Of a stretch of DNA of 64,000 nucleotides, positions 29,225 to 37,627 are shown piece after piece. The notes below the pieces were generated by a model. It was not told where the DNA came from and did not search any database. It saw only the letters and a list, made by a program, of their open reading frames with translations. Origin of the DNA: Serinibacter salmoneus (GTDB lineage: Bacteria; Actinomycetota; Actinomycetes; Actinomycetales; Beutenbergiaceae); NCBI RefSeq assembly GCF_002563925.1, contig NZ_PDJD01000001.1:2610973-2674972 (forward strand), written 5' to 3'. Both the position numbers and the translations under genes were made by a program. How positions within the stretch are numbered: the stretch's first letter is position 1; each line of letters opens with the position of its first letter.

Positions 29225-32200
29225 CGTGGTCCCCCACTCCCTCGGTTGATCCTGTCCCCCGCGTCCTGCGGCGGCGGCACCACCACGGTCAGGGCCGCCG
29301 GTTCGGAGGTCGCGATCGCGGTGGTCACGCGGATCCTCACCTGGTACTCCCCGGCAGGCACGGGCGCCTCACTCAGCCACGTGGTCTGTGTCCCCGCGGC
29401 GTAGATGCCCAGCCCGTCGATCGCAATCTCCGTGGCCGAGACCGGTGACCCCCCGTCACGCACCTGCCAGGTCAGGGTCACGGTGCCGTCCGTGGCGACC
29501 TCGGCCGAGGCACCGGTGACCAGGGGTCTAGCGGTGAGGGTCGTCGCAGCCGACCAGGGGGAGAACTCCCCGAGCGCGCCCTCGCTGTTGACCGCGCGGA
29601 CCCGGAAGGACAGGCTCGCGCCTGCGGGCAGGTCGTTCAGGGTCAGCGCCGGGCCGGTGGCGGTGAGCGTCTGCTCAGCACCGTCGAGCCGGTACTGCAC
29701 GTCGTACCGCGCGATGGTGATGCCTCGACCACCGGTCGCGGTCGGCGCCGTCCATCGCAGGGTCGGTGAGACCGTCGTCGTGCCCGGGGAGGAGGTGCCC
29801 TCCAGGGTCAGCGCGGTGGGCGTGCCGGGTGCGTTCCACACCCGGGTCCGGAGCGGTTGACTCCACGCCGACTCGCCCACCGCGTTGCGGGCCCGGACCT
29901 CGAGGGAGTACTGCTCCCCCGGGACCACGCCGCGGACGGTCAGTGACGTACCGCTCGTCTCCAGCACACCTCGCGCAGCCTGTGAGCCGTCGGCCACCGG
30001 CCCGGTCACACGAACCTGGTAGGTCACCGGGTCGCCGCTGGGCGCCGGGGCCTCCCAGGAGGCCGACAGCACACCTGAGCCGTCGCTCAGCCCGCTCGGT
30101 GCACGCAGTCCGGTGGGCACCCCCGGGGCTGCGGCGGCGACCTGCGGTGTCGAGTACTCACTCCACGCCCCCGGCTGCGCCATCTGATTGTGCGCACGGA
30201 TGCGGACCCGGTAGCTCTCGCCGAGATCCAGGTCCTGCAGGACGTGTTCCAGGTCCTCGGCGCCGAGGCTGACGCGCTCCCCGCCGGGGGCCAGTTCGAG
30301 GTCGTAGCCGATCACCGCGGTTCCTCGGGAGGTCGCGGGCGCCCAGCGGGCGGTGAGGATGCCGTCCCCGCGTTCGAGGGTGGGGGTCGGCGGGGCGTCC
30401 GGCACCACGTCCGGGGTCACCGTCTCGCTGGGCAGGCTGGGTTCGGAGGAACCGACGGTGTTGCGTGCGGTGACGGTGAACGCGACGGGGACGGCGTTCG
30501 GGAGGCCCTCGAAGGTGCAGGAGGTCGTGGCGCACTCCGCCGTCCGGCCATCGCTCGCCGTGAGGAGATAACCGGAGATCGCCGCACCGTTGGCGGCGGG
30601 GGCACTCCAGGACAGCTCGACCGACCCGTCGCCCACCGACAGCACCGATGGCGGCGCCGGCTGCTGCGGTGGCGCCAGGACGGTGATGATCACCTCCGAC
30701 TGCACCACGCGGCTGCGCTCGCCGGTGGCGTCCGCAACCGTCACGACCAGCCGGACCCGCCCGCGAGCCGCCTCGGAGAGTGCCACGGTGACCTGGCCAC
30801 CGGTGCTGCTGGCGGTGGCGTCGCCGGTGATCTGCGTGCCCACCACGCTGAGCGAGCGGGCCGGGAACGGGTTGAAGGCGCCCTCGAGAACGTCCACGAC
30901 CACCTCGCTACCGGCCTCGGCTGTCAGGCGATGATCCAGGAGCCGGGCCAGCGGCCGGGTCGAGGCGACCACATCCACCTCCACCCGGCCCAGGACCTCC
31001 TCCTGGCCGCCGTAGTCGATGGCGATACCGATCGCACCCTGGGTTCCGCTCGGCGTGTCGACCGCCGCCGAGACCGTCAGCAGTGTCCCGGACAGCGCCG
31101 CCTCCACGCCCTGCGGCGGGGAGCCGGTGAGGCGGTAGCGGTAGCCCGAGCCGTCCTCGCCGAGCGCCGCGACGGAGGAGGTCAGGTCCGCGAGGTCCAC
31201 GGTCAGAGGCTCCTCCCCCGGGGCGATGTCGAGGCGCGCACCGGCGAACCTCGGCGGGTAGTCCTCGGTCGCGAGGATGGTCACCGGGAGGCTGAGCACC
31301 GACTCGCGCGTTCCGATGCCGCCGGGTGGGCCGTCGGCCACGGTCACGGTGAGCGAGGCCGGGCCGGCGTACCCGGCGCCCGCCACGAACTCGACGGTCT
31401 GGGAATCGACCACGCGGACCTCCTGCGCCTGCGTGGCGCTGACGGCATCGGCGTCGGCGAGCACCACCTCCTTGCCCGGCGCCACCTGTACGTACTCCGT
31501 CAGGTCCACCACGAGGCTCTCTCCCGAGCGCACCGTCAGCGCTTCGGTTCGGGGTCGCAGCACCGGCGGGAAGTTGCCGAGTGCGGGGACAGTGATCGTG
31601 GCGTAGCCGATGAGACTCTCGCCGTCCGGCCCCGCGACCTCCAGCCCGTACGGCACCACCCGGGTGGTGTCCGTCAGCGTCACCGTGAGGACGCCGAGCG
31701 ATGAGACGTCCACGCCCTCGACACCCTCCGGCACCACCGGCTGGAGATCCTCCACGCCGCCGAGGGAGTTGTGTGCCAGCGCACGCACGTCGACCTCGAC
31801 CTCGGCGCGCCCCACGGTGTCCACCGGGCGCACGACCACGTCCGCCGCCTCCGGCGCCTCGACCTCGGCGTCGTCGGCGACCAACACGGTGAGCACCGCC
31901 GAGTCCCGCGAGGTGACGGAGGAGGCGGTGTAGACGATGTGCAGCGCGCCGGAGGCATCCGGTGGGGAGGCCGGCACGGTCACATGGATCTCCTCGCCCA
32001 CGACCCGCGCACTCACCCCCGGGGTTCCCACGTCGAGCGAGGGGAGGAGCGCCAATGCCCCACCTGCGGCATCGGCGTCGTTGCGCAGCACCGGATAACT
32101 GACGGTCGTGCCGGGCCGCACCTCGATGAGGTCGTCCACCGCGGTGACGGATCCGGCGTCCGTGGGCCGCGGGATCACCGCGACCCGGATCGTGGCGGTA

Positions 32201-35097
32201 CTGCGCTGGCCCGCCCAGTCCTCCACCGCGTAGGTGAACGTGTCGGTCCCGGCGGCATCCGGGTACGCCTCGTACACCACGGTGCGCGAGCGCCACTCCG
32301 TCACCCGTCCCAGACTCGGCGCGGATGCCTGGCCGAGCAGGAGCACGCCGTCACCATCGGGGTCGATCCCGATGAGCGGGATCGGGATGCTGACCTCCTC
32401 GCCCGCGAACACCCGCGCGGTGATGTCCGTGGGCAGCGAGGGCTCCTTACTCGCGGGATCCGGCTCGTGCACCGCGACCGTCACCGCCGCGCTGGCGGTG
32501 CCCCCCTCCCCGGTGACCGCGACCGTGAACCGCTGGGTCGACGGCTCCTGCGGCGCAAGGAAGCGCACACTGTCACCCGAGACCATGACGAGGCCCGCAT
32601 CCGGCTGGGTCACGCCGTCGGCCATGATGTTCAACTGCTCGCCCTCCGCGGCGGTGGCGTGCTCCAGGACCGGCACCGTCACCACCCCACCCGCCTTGAC
32701 CGACACGTCGATATCGGCGAGGCTCGGCGCGAGCTGCTCCTGCGCATGCCCCTGCGCGAGCACGGTGATCGTCTCCGTGGCACTCACCCGCCCGTCGGTG
32801 GCGGTGTAGCGCAACTGCACGTCGCCCGAGACGTCGGCGACCCGACTCAGCGTGAGCGTGTCGTGGCCGCGCACCGACAGTTCCAGGCCCTCCCCCTGCA
32901 CCACCTCGACCTCGCTCAGCACGAGCACGCTGTTCGCGGGTGGCAGGTCGTTGGCCAGGGGCCGGATCGTGACGTCCCCCGCGGCCGGAAGGTGGACCAC
33001 GTCACTCGTGGTCACGATCGCGGTCGACTCCCCCGAGCGCACGTCCAGGCGCACGATGCCGCTCGCGACCTGGCCACCGGACGCCACCGAGTACGGGACC
33101 TCGTAGGTACCGGGGACCGCGCCGCTGACCCGGATGGTCCCCTCGGCCAGGTCGGGGACGATCTCCAGGCCCTCCACCTCCTCCACGCCCGTGAGCCGCA
33201 TGGTGCTCGCGCCACCCGCCACCACGGCCTCCAGCGGCTGCACGGTGACCACCTCACCGACCGCGGCCTGCGCGTGCACGACGCCGAGGCCGGGTGGGAG
33301 GGAGGCGGGTTCGTGCACACTCACCGGAACCGATGCGGTGACCTCGTGCTCGCCGTCCGTGACGACCACCTCGAGCCGGACCTGTCCGGGCTCGGTGCCT
33401 CCGGGCCAGAAGGTGAGCAGTCCTCGGGAATCCAGCTGCACCTGCCCGGCGGTGGGGTGCGCACTGACGAGCTCCAGCGTGTCACCGTCCGGATCGCGGA
33501 AGTCCGCCAGCGCGTCGTAGACGAGGTATCCCCCCTGCTCCACGTGCAGGTGGGGGGAGACATGGTGTTCCGGCGCACGCTGGGTGCCCGGCTGGATCAC
33601 GTGCACCGTCACGGCGGCACGCTGGGGCGTGGTGCTTCCCGATCCGTCGGTCGCGGAGTACGCGAACGTCACCTCGCCCTGCGCCTGCGCCGCCGCGGTC
33701 AGCTGCACCGACCGGCCGCCGTTGACCACGGTGACGTGCCCGATCTCGGCAGGCACGTCCTCCACGGCCGTGACCGTCAGCACCCCGCAACCAGCGGAGG
33801 AGTCGTTGCGCAGGACGTCGAGCACGACGACCCCACCGGGGCGCACCCCGAACTCGTCGTCGACGGCGGTGAGATCCGAGGCCTCGGTCCCGCACTCGGC
33901 GCCCGCTGTCGCGGTCGACTCCCGGTCCTGCGGCGCCACGGAGCTCTCCTCGGTGCGCGCCTCGAGCGAGGCCCACACCGCGTCGAGCCGTTCCGCCGTC
34001 ACCTGGGGCACCCACACCGCGCCGCTCGCGGCGTCGTTGAGCACCACTCGCCCCCGGTTGCTACGCAGAATGGGTTCCACGGCCCCCGCCAGGGCGGGGA
34101 CATCCAGCGTCATGTCGTCCTCGCCCCCGCAGCGCAGCGCGTAGGAGTCCGTCGCCCGCGCCCACGCGGCGTGCACGCACTCGCCGATCCGCACCGGGGC
34201 CGCGGTCGCCTCGGAAGCCACTGCCCCCTCGTGCACCACATCCTCGGTCACCGCACCCGAGCCGAGGTCCACGCGCAGCAGCGAGCCCGGGGTCGCCACA
34301 GCGAGTGAGTCACCGGGCGCGGCCGGCTCCTGCAGCCGGGCGTCGTCGGGCACCTGCACCACCCCGTGTGGCATCGACAGGGTGGTGCCCGCGAGCGCCA
34401 CGAGGGACTCTCCCGCCACCGTTGCCTGCTCCCAGCCACCCTGCGGGGACGCCTCCCGGCGGCGCGTCGGGTCGGTGCGGGCCTGGCCGGCACCCTCCTC
34501 GGCCGCACCCTCCTCGCTCCGCCAGGTCGTGAGGAACTCCTGGCCTGCCGCCGTCATCGTGGCCACGCTGCCGTCGCGGCGCAGCGCGCTCACGCCGCCC
34601 GGTCCGGGCTCGGCATCCGGGACGTCCCGCAACGCGTCGAAGGAGCCCAGGAGCGCCACCGGCCGCAACCACGTCTCACCGGCCGCTGCGTCCCAGATCA
34701 TCACCATGTCGCCCGCGAGGTCCACCTCCGCGCCGGCCGGCAGCGTCACGCTGGTGGAGCGCGTCACGGTCCGCACGTCCACCACGGTCAGGCGCGTCGC
34801 CTCCACCAGCAGCACCGTGGCCTCGTCCTGCACGACGTCGAAGGACTCCACCCCCGTGTCGAGTTCACCGGTCAGTTCTCGGATGCCGGTGTTGAAGCGC
34901 GCGAGGGCGTGCTCCTGGGGGTGGGTGACCCACACACCGCCGTCGTCGAGGGTGACGTCCTGGACACGGAGTCCGGGATGACCCCAGACCAGGGTGGTCG
35001 CGACCACCACGCCGAGCGCGAGCAGACCCCAGCGCAGCCGCGCCGGTGTCAGCCAGGCAGCCACACGCGCGAGCCACGCCGGAACCCTAGGGAACAC
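29221..35097 (-). CDS. Giant membrane-anchored protein with Ig/cadherin-like and FN3 repeats
   Basis: 1958 aa, GTG start at 35095-35097 overlapping the kinase stop by 11 bases. N-terminal cytoplasmic tip and one signal-anchor helix (WGLLALGVVVATTLVWG), then about 360 residues resembling a beta-propeller (repeated VALAGTTLSMPHGVVQV-like blades). From about residue 405 to 1470 come tandem Ig/cadherin-like repeats, several opening with the VDDxFxVRPGxxVxxxVLRND pattern (for example VDDLIEVRPGTTVSYPVLRN). About residues 1475-1945 hold five fibronectin type III domains (such as PSVLSVGDGSVELSWSAPAA). No cell-wall sorting motif. It probably spans the wall as an adhesive or scaffold protein; what it binds is unknown. 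A single uninterrupted frame. Confidence 0.9.
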   Translation of the reverse strand: MFPRVPAWLARVAAWLTPARLRWGLLALGVVVATTLVWGHPGLRVQDVTLDDGGVWVTHPQEHALARFNTGIRELTGELDTGVESFDVVQDEATVLLVEATRLTVVDVRTVTRSTSVTLPAGAEVDLAGDMVMIWDAAAGETWLRPVALLGSFDALRDVPDAEPGPGGVSALRRDGSVATMTAAGQEFLTTWRSEEGAAEEGAGQARTDPTRRREASPQGGWEQATVAGESLVALAGTTLSMPHGVVQVPDDARLQEPAAPGDSLAVATPGSLLRVDLGSGAVTEDVVHEGAVASEATAAPVRIGECVHAAWARATDSYALRCGGEDDMTLDVPALAGAVEPILRSNRGRVVLNDAASGAVWVPQVTAERLDAVWASLEARTEESSVAPQDRESTATAGAECGTEASDLTAVDDEFGVRPGGVVVLDVLRNDSSAGCGVLTVTAVEDVPAEIGHVTVVNGGRSVQLTAAAQAQGEVTFAYSATDGSGSTTPQRAAVTVHVIQPGTQRAPEHHVSPHLHVEQGGYLVYDALADFRDPDGDTLELVSAHPTAGQVQLDSRGLLTFWPGGTEPGQVRLEVVVTDGEHEVTASVPVSVHEPASLPPGLGVVHAQAAVGEVVTVQPLEAVVAGGASTMRLTGVEEVEGLEIVPDLAEGTIRVSGAVPGTYEVPYSVASGGQVASGIVRLDVRSGESTAIVTTSDVVHLPAAGDVTIRPLANDLPPANSVLVLSEVEVVQGEGLELSVRGHDTLTLSRVADVSGDVQLRYTATDGRVSATETITVLAQGHAQEQLAPSLADIDVSVKAGGVVTVPVLEHATAAEGEQLNIMADGVTQPDAGLVMVSGDSVRFLAPQEPSTQRFTVAVTGEGGTASAAVTVAVHEPDPASKEPSLPTDITARVFAGEEVSIPIPLIGIDPDGDGVLLLGQASAPSLGRVTEWRSRTVVYEAYPDAAGTDTFTYAVEDWAGQRSTATIRVAVIPRPTDAGSVTAVDDLIEVRPGTTVSYPVLRNDADAAGGALALLPSLDVGTPGVSARVVGEEIHVTVPASPPDASGALHIVYTASSVTSRDSAVLTVLVADDAEVEAPEAADVVVRPVDTVGRAEVEVDVRALAHNSLGGVEDLQPVVPEGVEGVDVSSLGVLTVTLTDTTRVVPYGLEVAGPDGESLIGYATITVPALGNFPPVLRPRTEALTVRSGESLVVDLTEYVQVAPGKEVVLADADAVSATQAQEVRVVDSQTVEFVAGAGYAGPASLTVTVADGPPGGIGTRESVLSLPVTILATEDYPPRFAGARLDIAPGEEPLTVDLADLTSSVAALGEDGSGYRYRLTGSPPQGVEAALSGTLLTVSAAVDTPSGTQGAIGIAIDYGGQEEVLGRVEVDVVASTRPLARLLDHRLTAEAGSEVVVDVLEGAFNPFPARSLSVVGTQITGDATASSTGGQVTVALSEAARGRVRLVVTVADATGERSRVVQSEVIITVLAPPQQPAPPSVLSVGDGSVELSWSAPAANGAAISGYLLTASDGRTAECATTSCTFEGLPNAVPVAFTVTARNTVGSSEPSLPSETVTPDVVPDAPPTPTLERGDGILTARWAPATSRGTAVIGYDLELAPGGERVSLGAEDLEHVLQDLDLGESYRVRIRAHNQMAQPGAWSEYSTPQVAAAAPGVPTGLRAPSGLSDGSGVLSASWEAPAPSGDPVTYQVRVTGPVADGSQAARGVLETSGTSLTVRGVVPGEQYSLEVRARNAVGESAWSQPLRTRVWNAPGTPTALTLEGTSSPGTTTVSPTLRWTAPTATGGRGITIARYDVQYRLDGAEQTLTATGPALTLNDLPAGASLSFRVRAVNSEGALGEFSPWSAATTLTARPLVTGASAEVATDGTVTLTWQVRDGGSPVSATEIAIDGLGIYAAGTQTTWLSEAPVPAGEYQVRIRVTTAIATSEPAALTVVVPPPQDAGDRINRGSGGPR

Positions 35098-36544
35098 ACT
35101 GCTCCTCGGGATCGCTCAACGCACCGTCCTGGCGGACCACGGCCACCTGTAGGCAGACCTCGGTCACGCCCCCTGCCGGTACCCGCACCTGCGTCCGGGT
35201 TGTCGACTCGCGCGCGGTCGGTACGCCGTCGAGCTCCGCCTGCCAGGAGAACCGGTCCCCCGGTTGCGGGGACGGGTTCACCCAGGTGGCCACGACGTCC
35301 TCCCCTTCGCGGCGCAGGACCAGGTCGCTCGGGGCGGGGACCCCCGCGGTGAACGCCGGCTCGGGAGCGGGAGTCGGTTCGTCAGGAGTCTCCACCTGCG
35401 CCGCTCGGGACAGGGCCCAGGCGATGATGATCGTCGCGACGATCGCGGCGCAGAGGGCCAACGCGAGGCGCCGCACGGCCACGCGGCCCGCAGCCGGCAC
35501 GGTCGAACCCGCAGTGGCAGGCGCGGGGCTCCCCGGCTCACCGACGCCGCCCACGCCACCGAGGGAGCGGGGGGTGCTGCGCCCCCGTTCACCCCCGGGT
35601 ACCGCCGGCGCCGGGGCGGCGAGCCGACGCGTGGTGGCGCCCGTGGCCGCCGTGTCCCAGTCCGTCAGGTCGACCAGACTCGGGTCGCCGGTCGTCGTTT
35701 CGGGCAGCGAGAGCGTCAACTCGGTCACGGGTAGGCCGAGTTCTCGCTCGATGTCCTGGAGCGCGTGGCCCAGGTCCACCGCCGCGTCGAAGCGGTCCTG
35801 CGGGTCACGAGCCATCGCGCGCGCCAGCACGGCCTCCAGCGAGGTCGGGACGTCGGAGCGCCCCAAGGGCGGCACCGACTCGCGCAAGGTCCTGTCGACC
35901 AGCGTGGAGGCCTCCAGCCGCTCCGACCCGCGTTCGTGCGGCGCATGCCCGGCAAGCAACGTGTAGATCGTGGCCGCCAAGGAGTACACATCCGAGCGGG
36001 CATCGAAGGCATCGGGATCCTCCACGGCCTCGGGCGCGGCCCACAGCAAGGACATCCCCCCCGTGGACCCACCGTGGCTCGAGGCGATCCCGAAGTCCGC
36101 GAGCGCCGGCCACCCGTAGTCCGTCACCAGGACGTTCGCGGGCTTGATGTCCCGGTGCAGCACGCCGCTGCGGTGCGCCGTCTCGACCGCGGCCGACAAC
36201 CGCACACCCAGGCTCAGCGCCTCGGGCACCCCCATCGGCTCACTGCGGTAGCGACGCGCCAGATTGGGGCGCGAGCAGTACTCCATCACGAGGTAACGAC
36301 GGCCGTCCTCGCTCACCCCGGCCTGGTGGATGGTCACGATCGCGGGATGGTGGGAGAGCGCCGCCATCACCACCGCCTCGGTGGGTGCCAGCGTGTGCCC
36401 CTCACCGGTGCCGTGCAGCACCTTCACCGCGACGGTCCGCGGCGGCATCACCTGGCGGTAGGTGTACACGTCCGCCGAGCCACCACGGCCGATGAGGTCA
36501 AGGGGTTCCAGACCCTCGATGGCGGGCGCCCCCGGGCGTCTCAT
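35087..36544 (-). CDS. Ser/Thr protein kinase, Hanks type, with extracytoplasmic domain
   Basis: 485-aa membrane kinase. Gly loop GRGGSADVY (19-27), VAIK-type Lys41 (VAVKVL), catalytic HRDIKPANVL (Asp132), DFG at 150-152, and AAPE. The kinase domain ends near 285, followed by a Pro/Ala/Gly linker, a transmembrane helix (about 358-378) and a short external FN3-like domain (APSDLVLRREGEDVVATWV) in place of the PASTA repeats of PknB. The start overlaps the FHA gene stop (ATGA). External FN3-like sensor plus linkage to an FN3 giant suggests they work together (inference). Confidence 0.93.
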   Translation of the reverse strand: MRRPGAPAIEGLEPLDLIGRGGSADVYTYRQVMPPRTVAVKVLHGTGEGHTLAPTEAVVMAALSHHPAIVTIHQAGVSEDGRRYLVMEYCSRPNLARRYRSEPMGVPEALSLGVRLSAAVETAHRSGVLHRDIKPANVLVTDYGWPALADFGIASSHGGSTGGMSLLWAAPEAVEDPDAFDARSDVYSLAATIYTLLAGHAPHERGSERLEASTLVDRTLRESVPPLGRSDVPTSLEAVLARAMARDPQDRFDAAVDLGHALQDIERELGLPVTELTLSLPETTTGDPSLVDLTDWDTAATGATTRRLAAPAPAVPGGERGRSTPRSLGGVGGVGEPGSPAPATAGSTVPAAGRVAVRRLALALCAAIVATIIIAWALSRAAQVETPDEPTPAPEPAFTAGVPAPSDLVLRREGEDVVATWVNPSPQPGDRFSWQAELDGVPTARESTTRTQVRVPAGGVTEVCLQVAVVRQDGALSDPEEQCVP

Positions 36545-37413
36545 CGTTGCCCCACCTCGACCCGGAAGCTCACGCCGTCCGCGAGTTCGACGACGGCGCC
36601 GTGCCCGACCTCGGTCGCGACCCCCGCCTGGGGACGGAACGGGAGACGGCGCGGATGTCTCACCAGTACGCCGTTGGTGGTGGCCAGGTCGGTCACCAGG
36701 ACCCTCGCGCCGCGCACCTCCACCCGGGTGTGGGTGCGGGCGATCCCGCCGCGCGGGCTCGCGACGCAGACCAGTCGCGCCGCCTGCCCCGCCGGAGCCG
36801 TGGGGGCGCGTCCGATCAGTACCGGCCCCTCGACGTCGAGGCTCTCCCCGGAGGACAGGTGCAGGCGCACCCGCACCGGCGCGGCCGCCGGGGCCTCCAG
36901 GGCCTGGTGCGCGGCGTCCTCCTGGTCCCGGGGGGCGAATGGTTGCCCGGAGGCGGCGCCCGGAGCACCGGTGCCGGGGACTGCGGTGACCTCCCCGCGC
37001 ACCAACGCGCCCACGCGCGCCACACCGGCCAGCAGCGGCATCCACGGCTCGCCGCCCGCGTGGCCCGCGACCCGCACCTCGAGCTCGTCGGCCGCCTCCA
37101 GAACCTCCTCGGTCCAGGTGGTCGCGCTCGCATCGCCACCGGTGGCCTCGAGCGCGGCACGGTCTCCGCGGGCGAGCAGGGTCGCCTCGCCGTCGCTGGT
37201 CGCGTCGAGCACCAGAACCGCGTCGCCCGTGCGCTCCCCGACCAGGCGCAGCGCGGCGAGCCGTGCCGCCCCCCCGGTGGCCGACGCCCCGTTCAGCAGA
37301 CGCCACCACTGCACAACGGCCTCATCCGGCGTGGTCGGGGGCACGCATGCCAGCATGGGGCCGCAGGCGATGGCAAACCACTCGCCCTTCGCGTAGTACC
37401 ACGGCGACGCCAC
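36541..37413 (-). CDS. FHA-domain protein
   Basis: 290 aa, GTG start (37411-37413) behind AGGGGGTG. The N-terminal ~170 residues are an unrecognised Ala/Gly-rich domain (WYYAKGEWFAIACGPMLACV). A C-terminal FHA domain follows (about 180-288): GPVLIGRAP, then SPRGGIARTHTRVEVRG and VTDLATTNGVLV, retaining the Arg, Ser/His and Asn positions used to bind phosphothreonine. First gene of a six-gene overlapping set; the neighbouring kinase is the likely source of its ligand. A PP2C phosphatase, often found in such sets, is not seen. Confidence 0.85.
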   Translation of the reverse strand: MASPWYYAKGEWFAIACGPMLACVPPTTPDEAVVQWWRLLNGASATGGAARLAALRLVGERTGDAVLVLDATSDGEATLLARGDRAALEATGGDASATTWTEEVLEAADELEVRVAGHAGGEPWMPLLAGVARVGALVRGEVTAVPGTGAPGAASGQPFAPRDQEDAAHQALEAPAAAPVRVRLHLSSGESLDVEGPVLIGRAPTAPAGQAARLVCVASPRGGIARTHTRVEVRGARVLVTDLATTNGVLVRHPRRLPFRPQAGVATEVGHGAVVELADGVSFRVEVGQR

Positions 37414-37580
37414 GGAACACCCCCTGATGACCCCCTGCCGAGTTCGATGCGCCCGAGCCGATGACGACCGCCGGGCACATCGAACCTGAAGCGATCAGAC
37501 TACTGTGCGCATCAGGGAATACCACTCCACCCGCGCACGCCTGGACCCGGGGCATCCGCGCCGCTGCGGCCCAGCACGCA

Positions 37581-37618
37581 ACAGGACGCCGAGCCCCGGT
37601 CGGGGCTCGGCGTCCTGT
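37581..37618 (-). terminator. Terminator of the acyl-CoA oxidase/dehydrogenase gene region
   Basis: 17-bp perfect stem (outer ACAGGACGCC, inner GAGCCCC pairing with GGGGCTC) with loop GGTC, ten bases downstream of the stop at 37628. The remaining 37414-37580 holds no recognisable gene; it should carry the promoter of the FHA-led operon. Confidence 0.7.
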
Positions 37619-37627
37619 CGCGGGAGG

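Noticed and set aside
31771-34308. An 845-codon plus-strand open frame
   Set aside because: Antisense to the Ig/FN3 giant gene; composition is His/Arg/Gly-rich as expected of a GC-rich shadow frame and no domain is recognisable.
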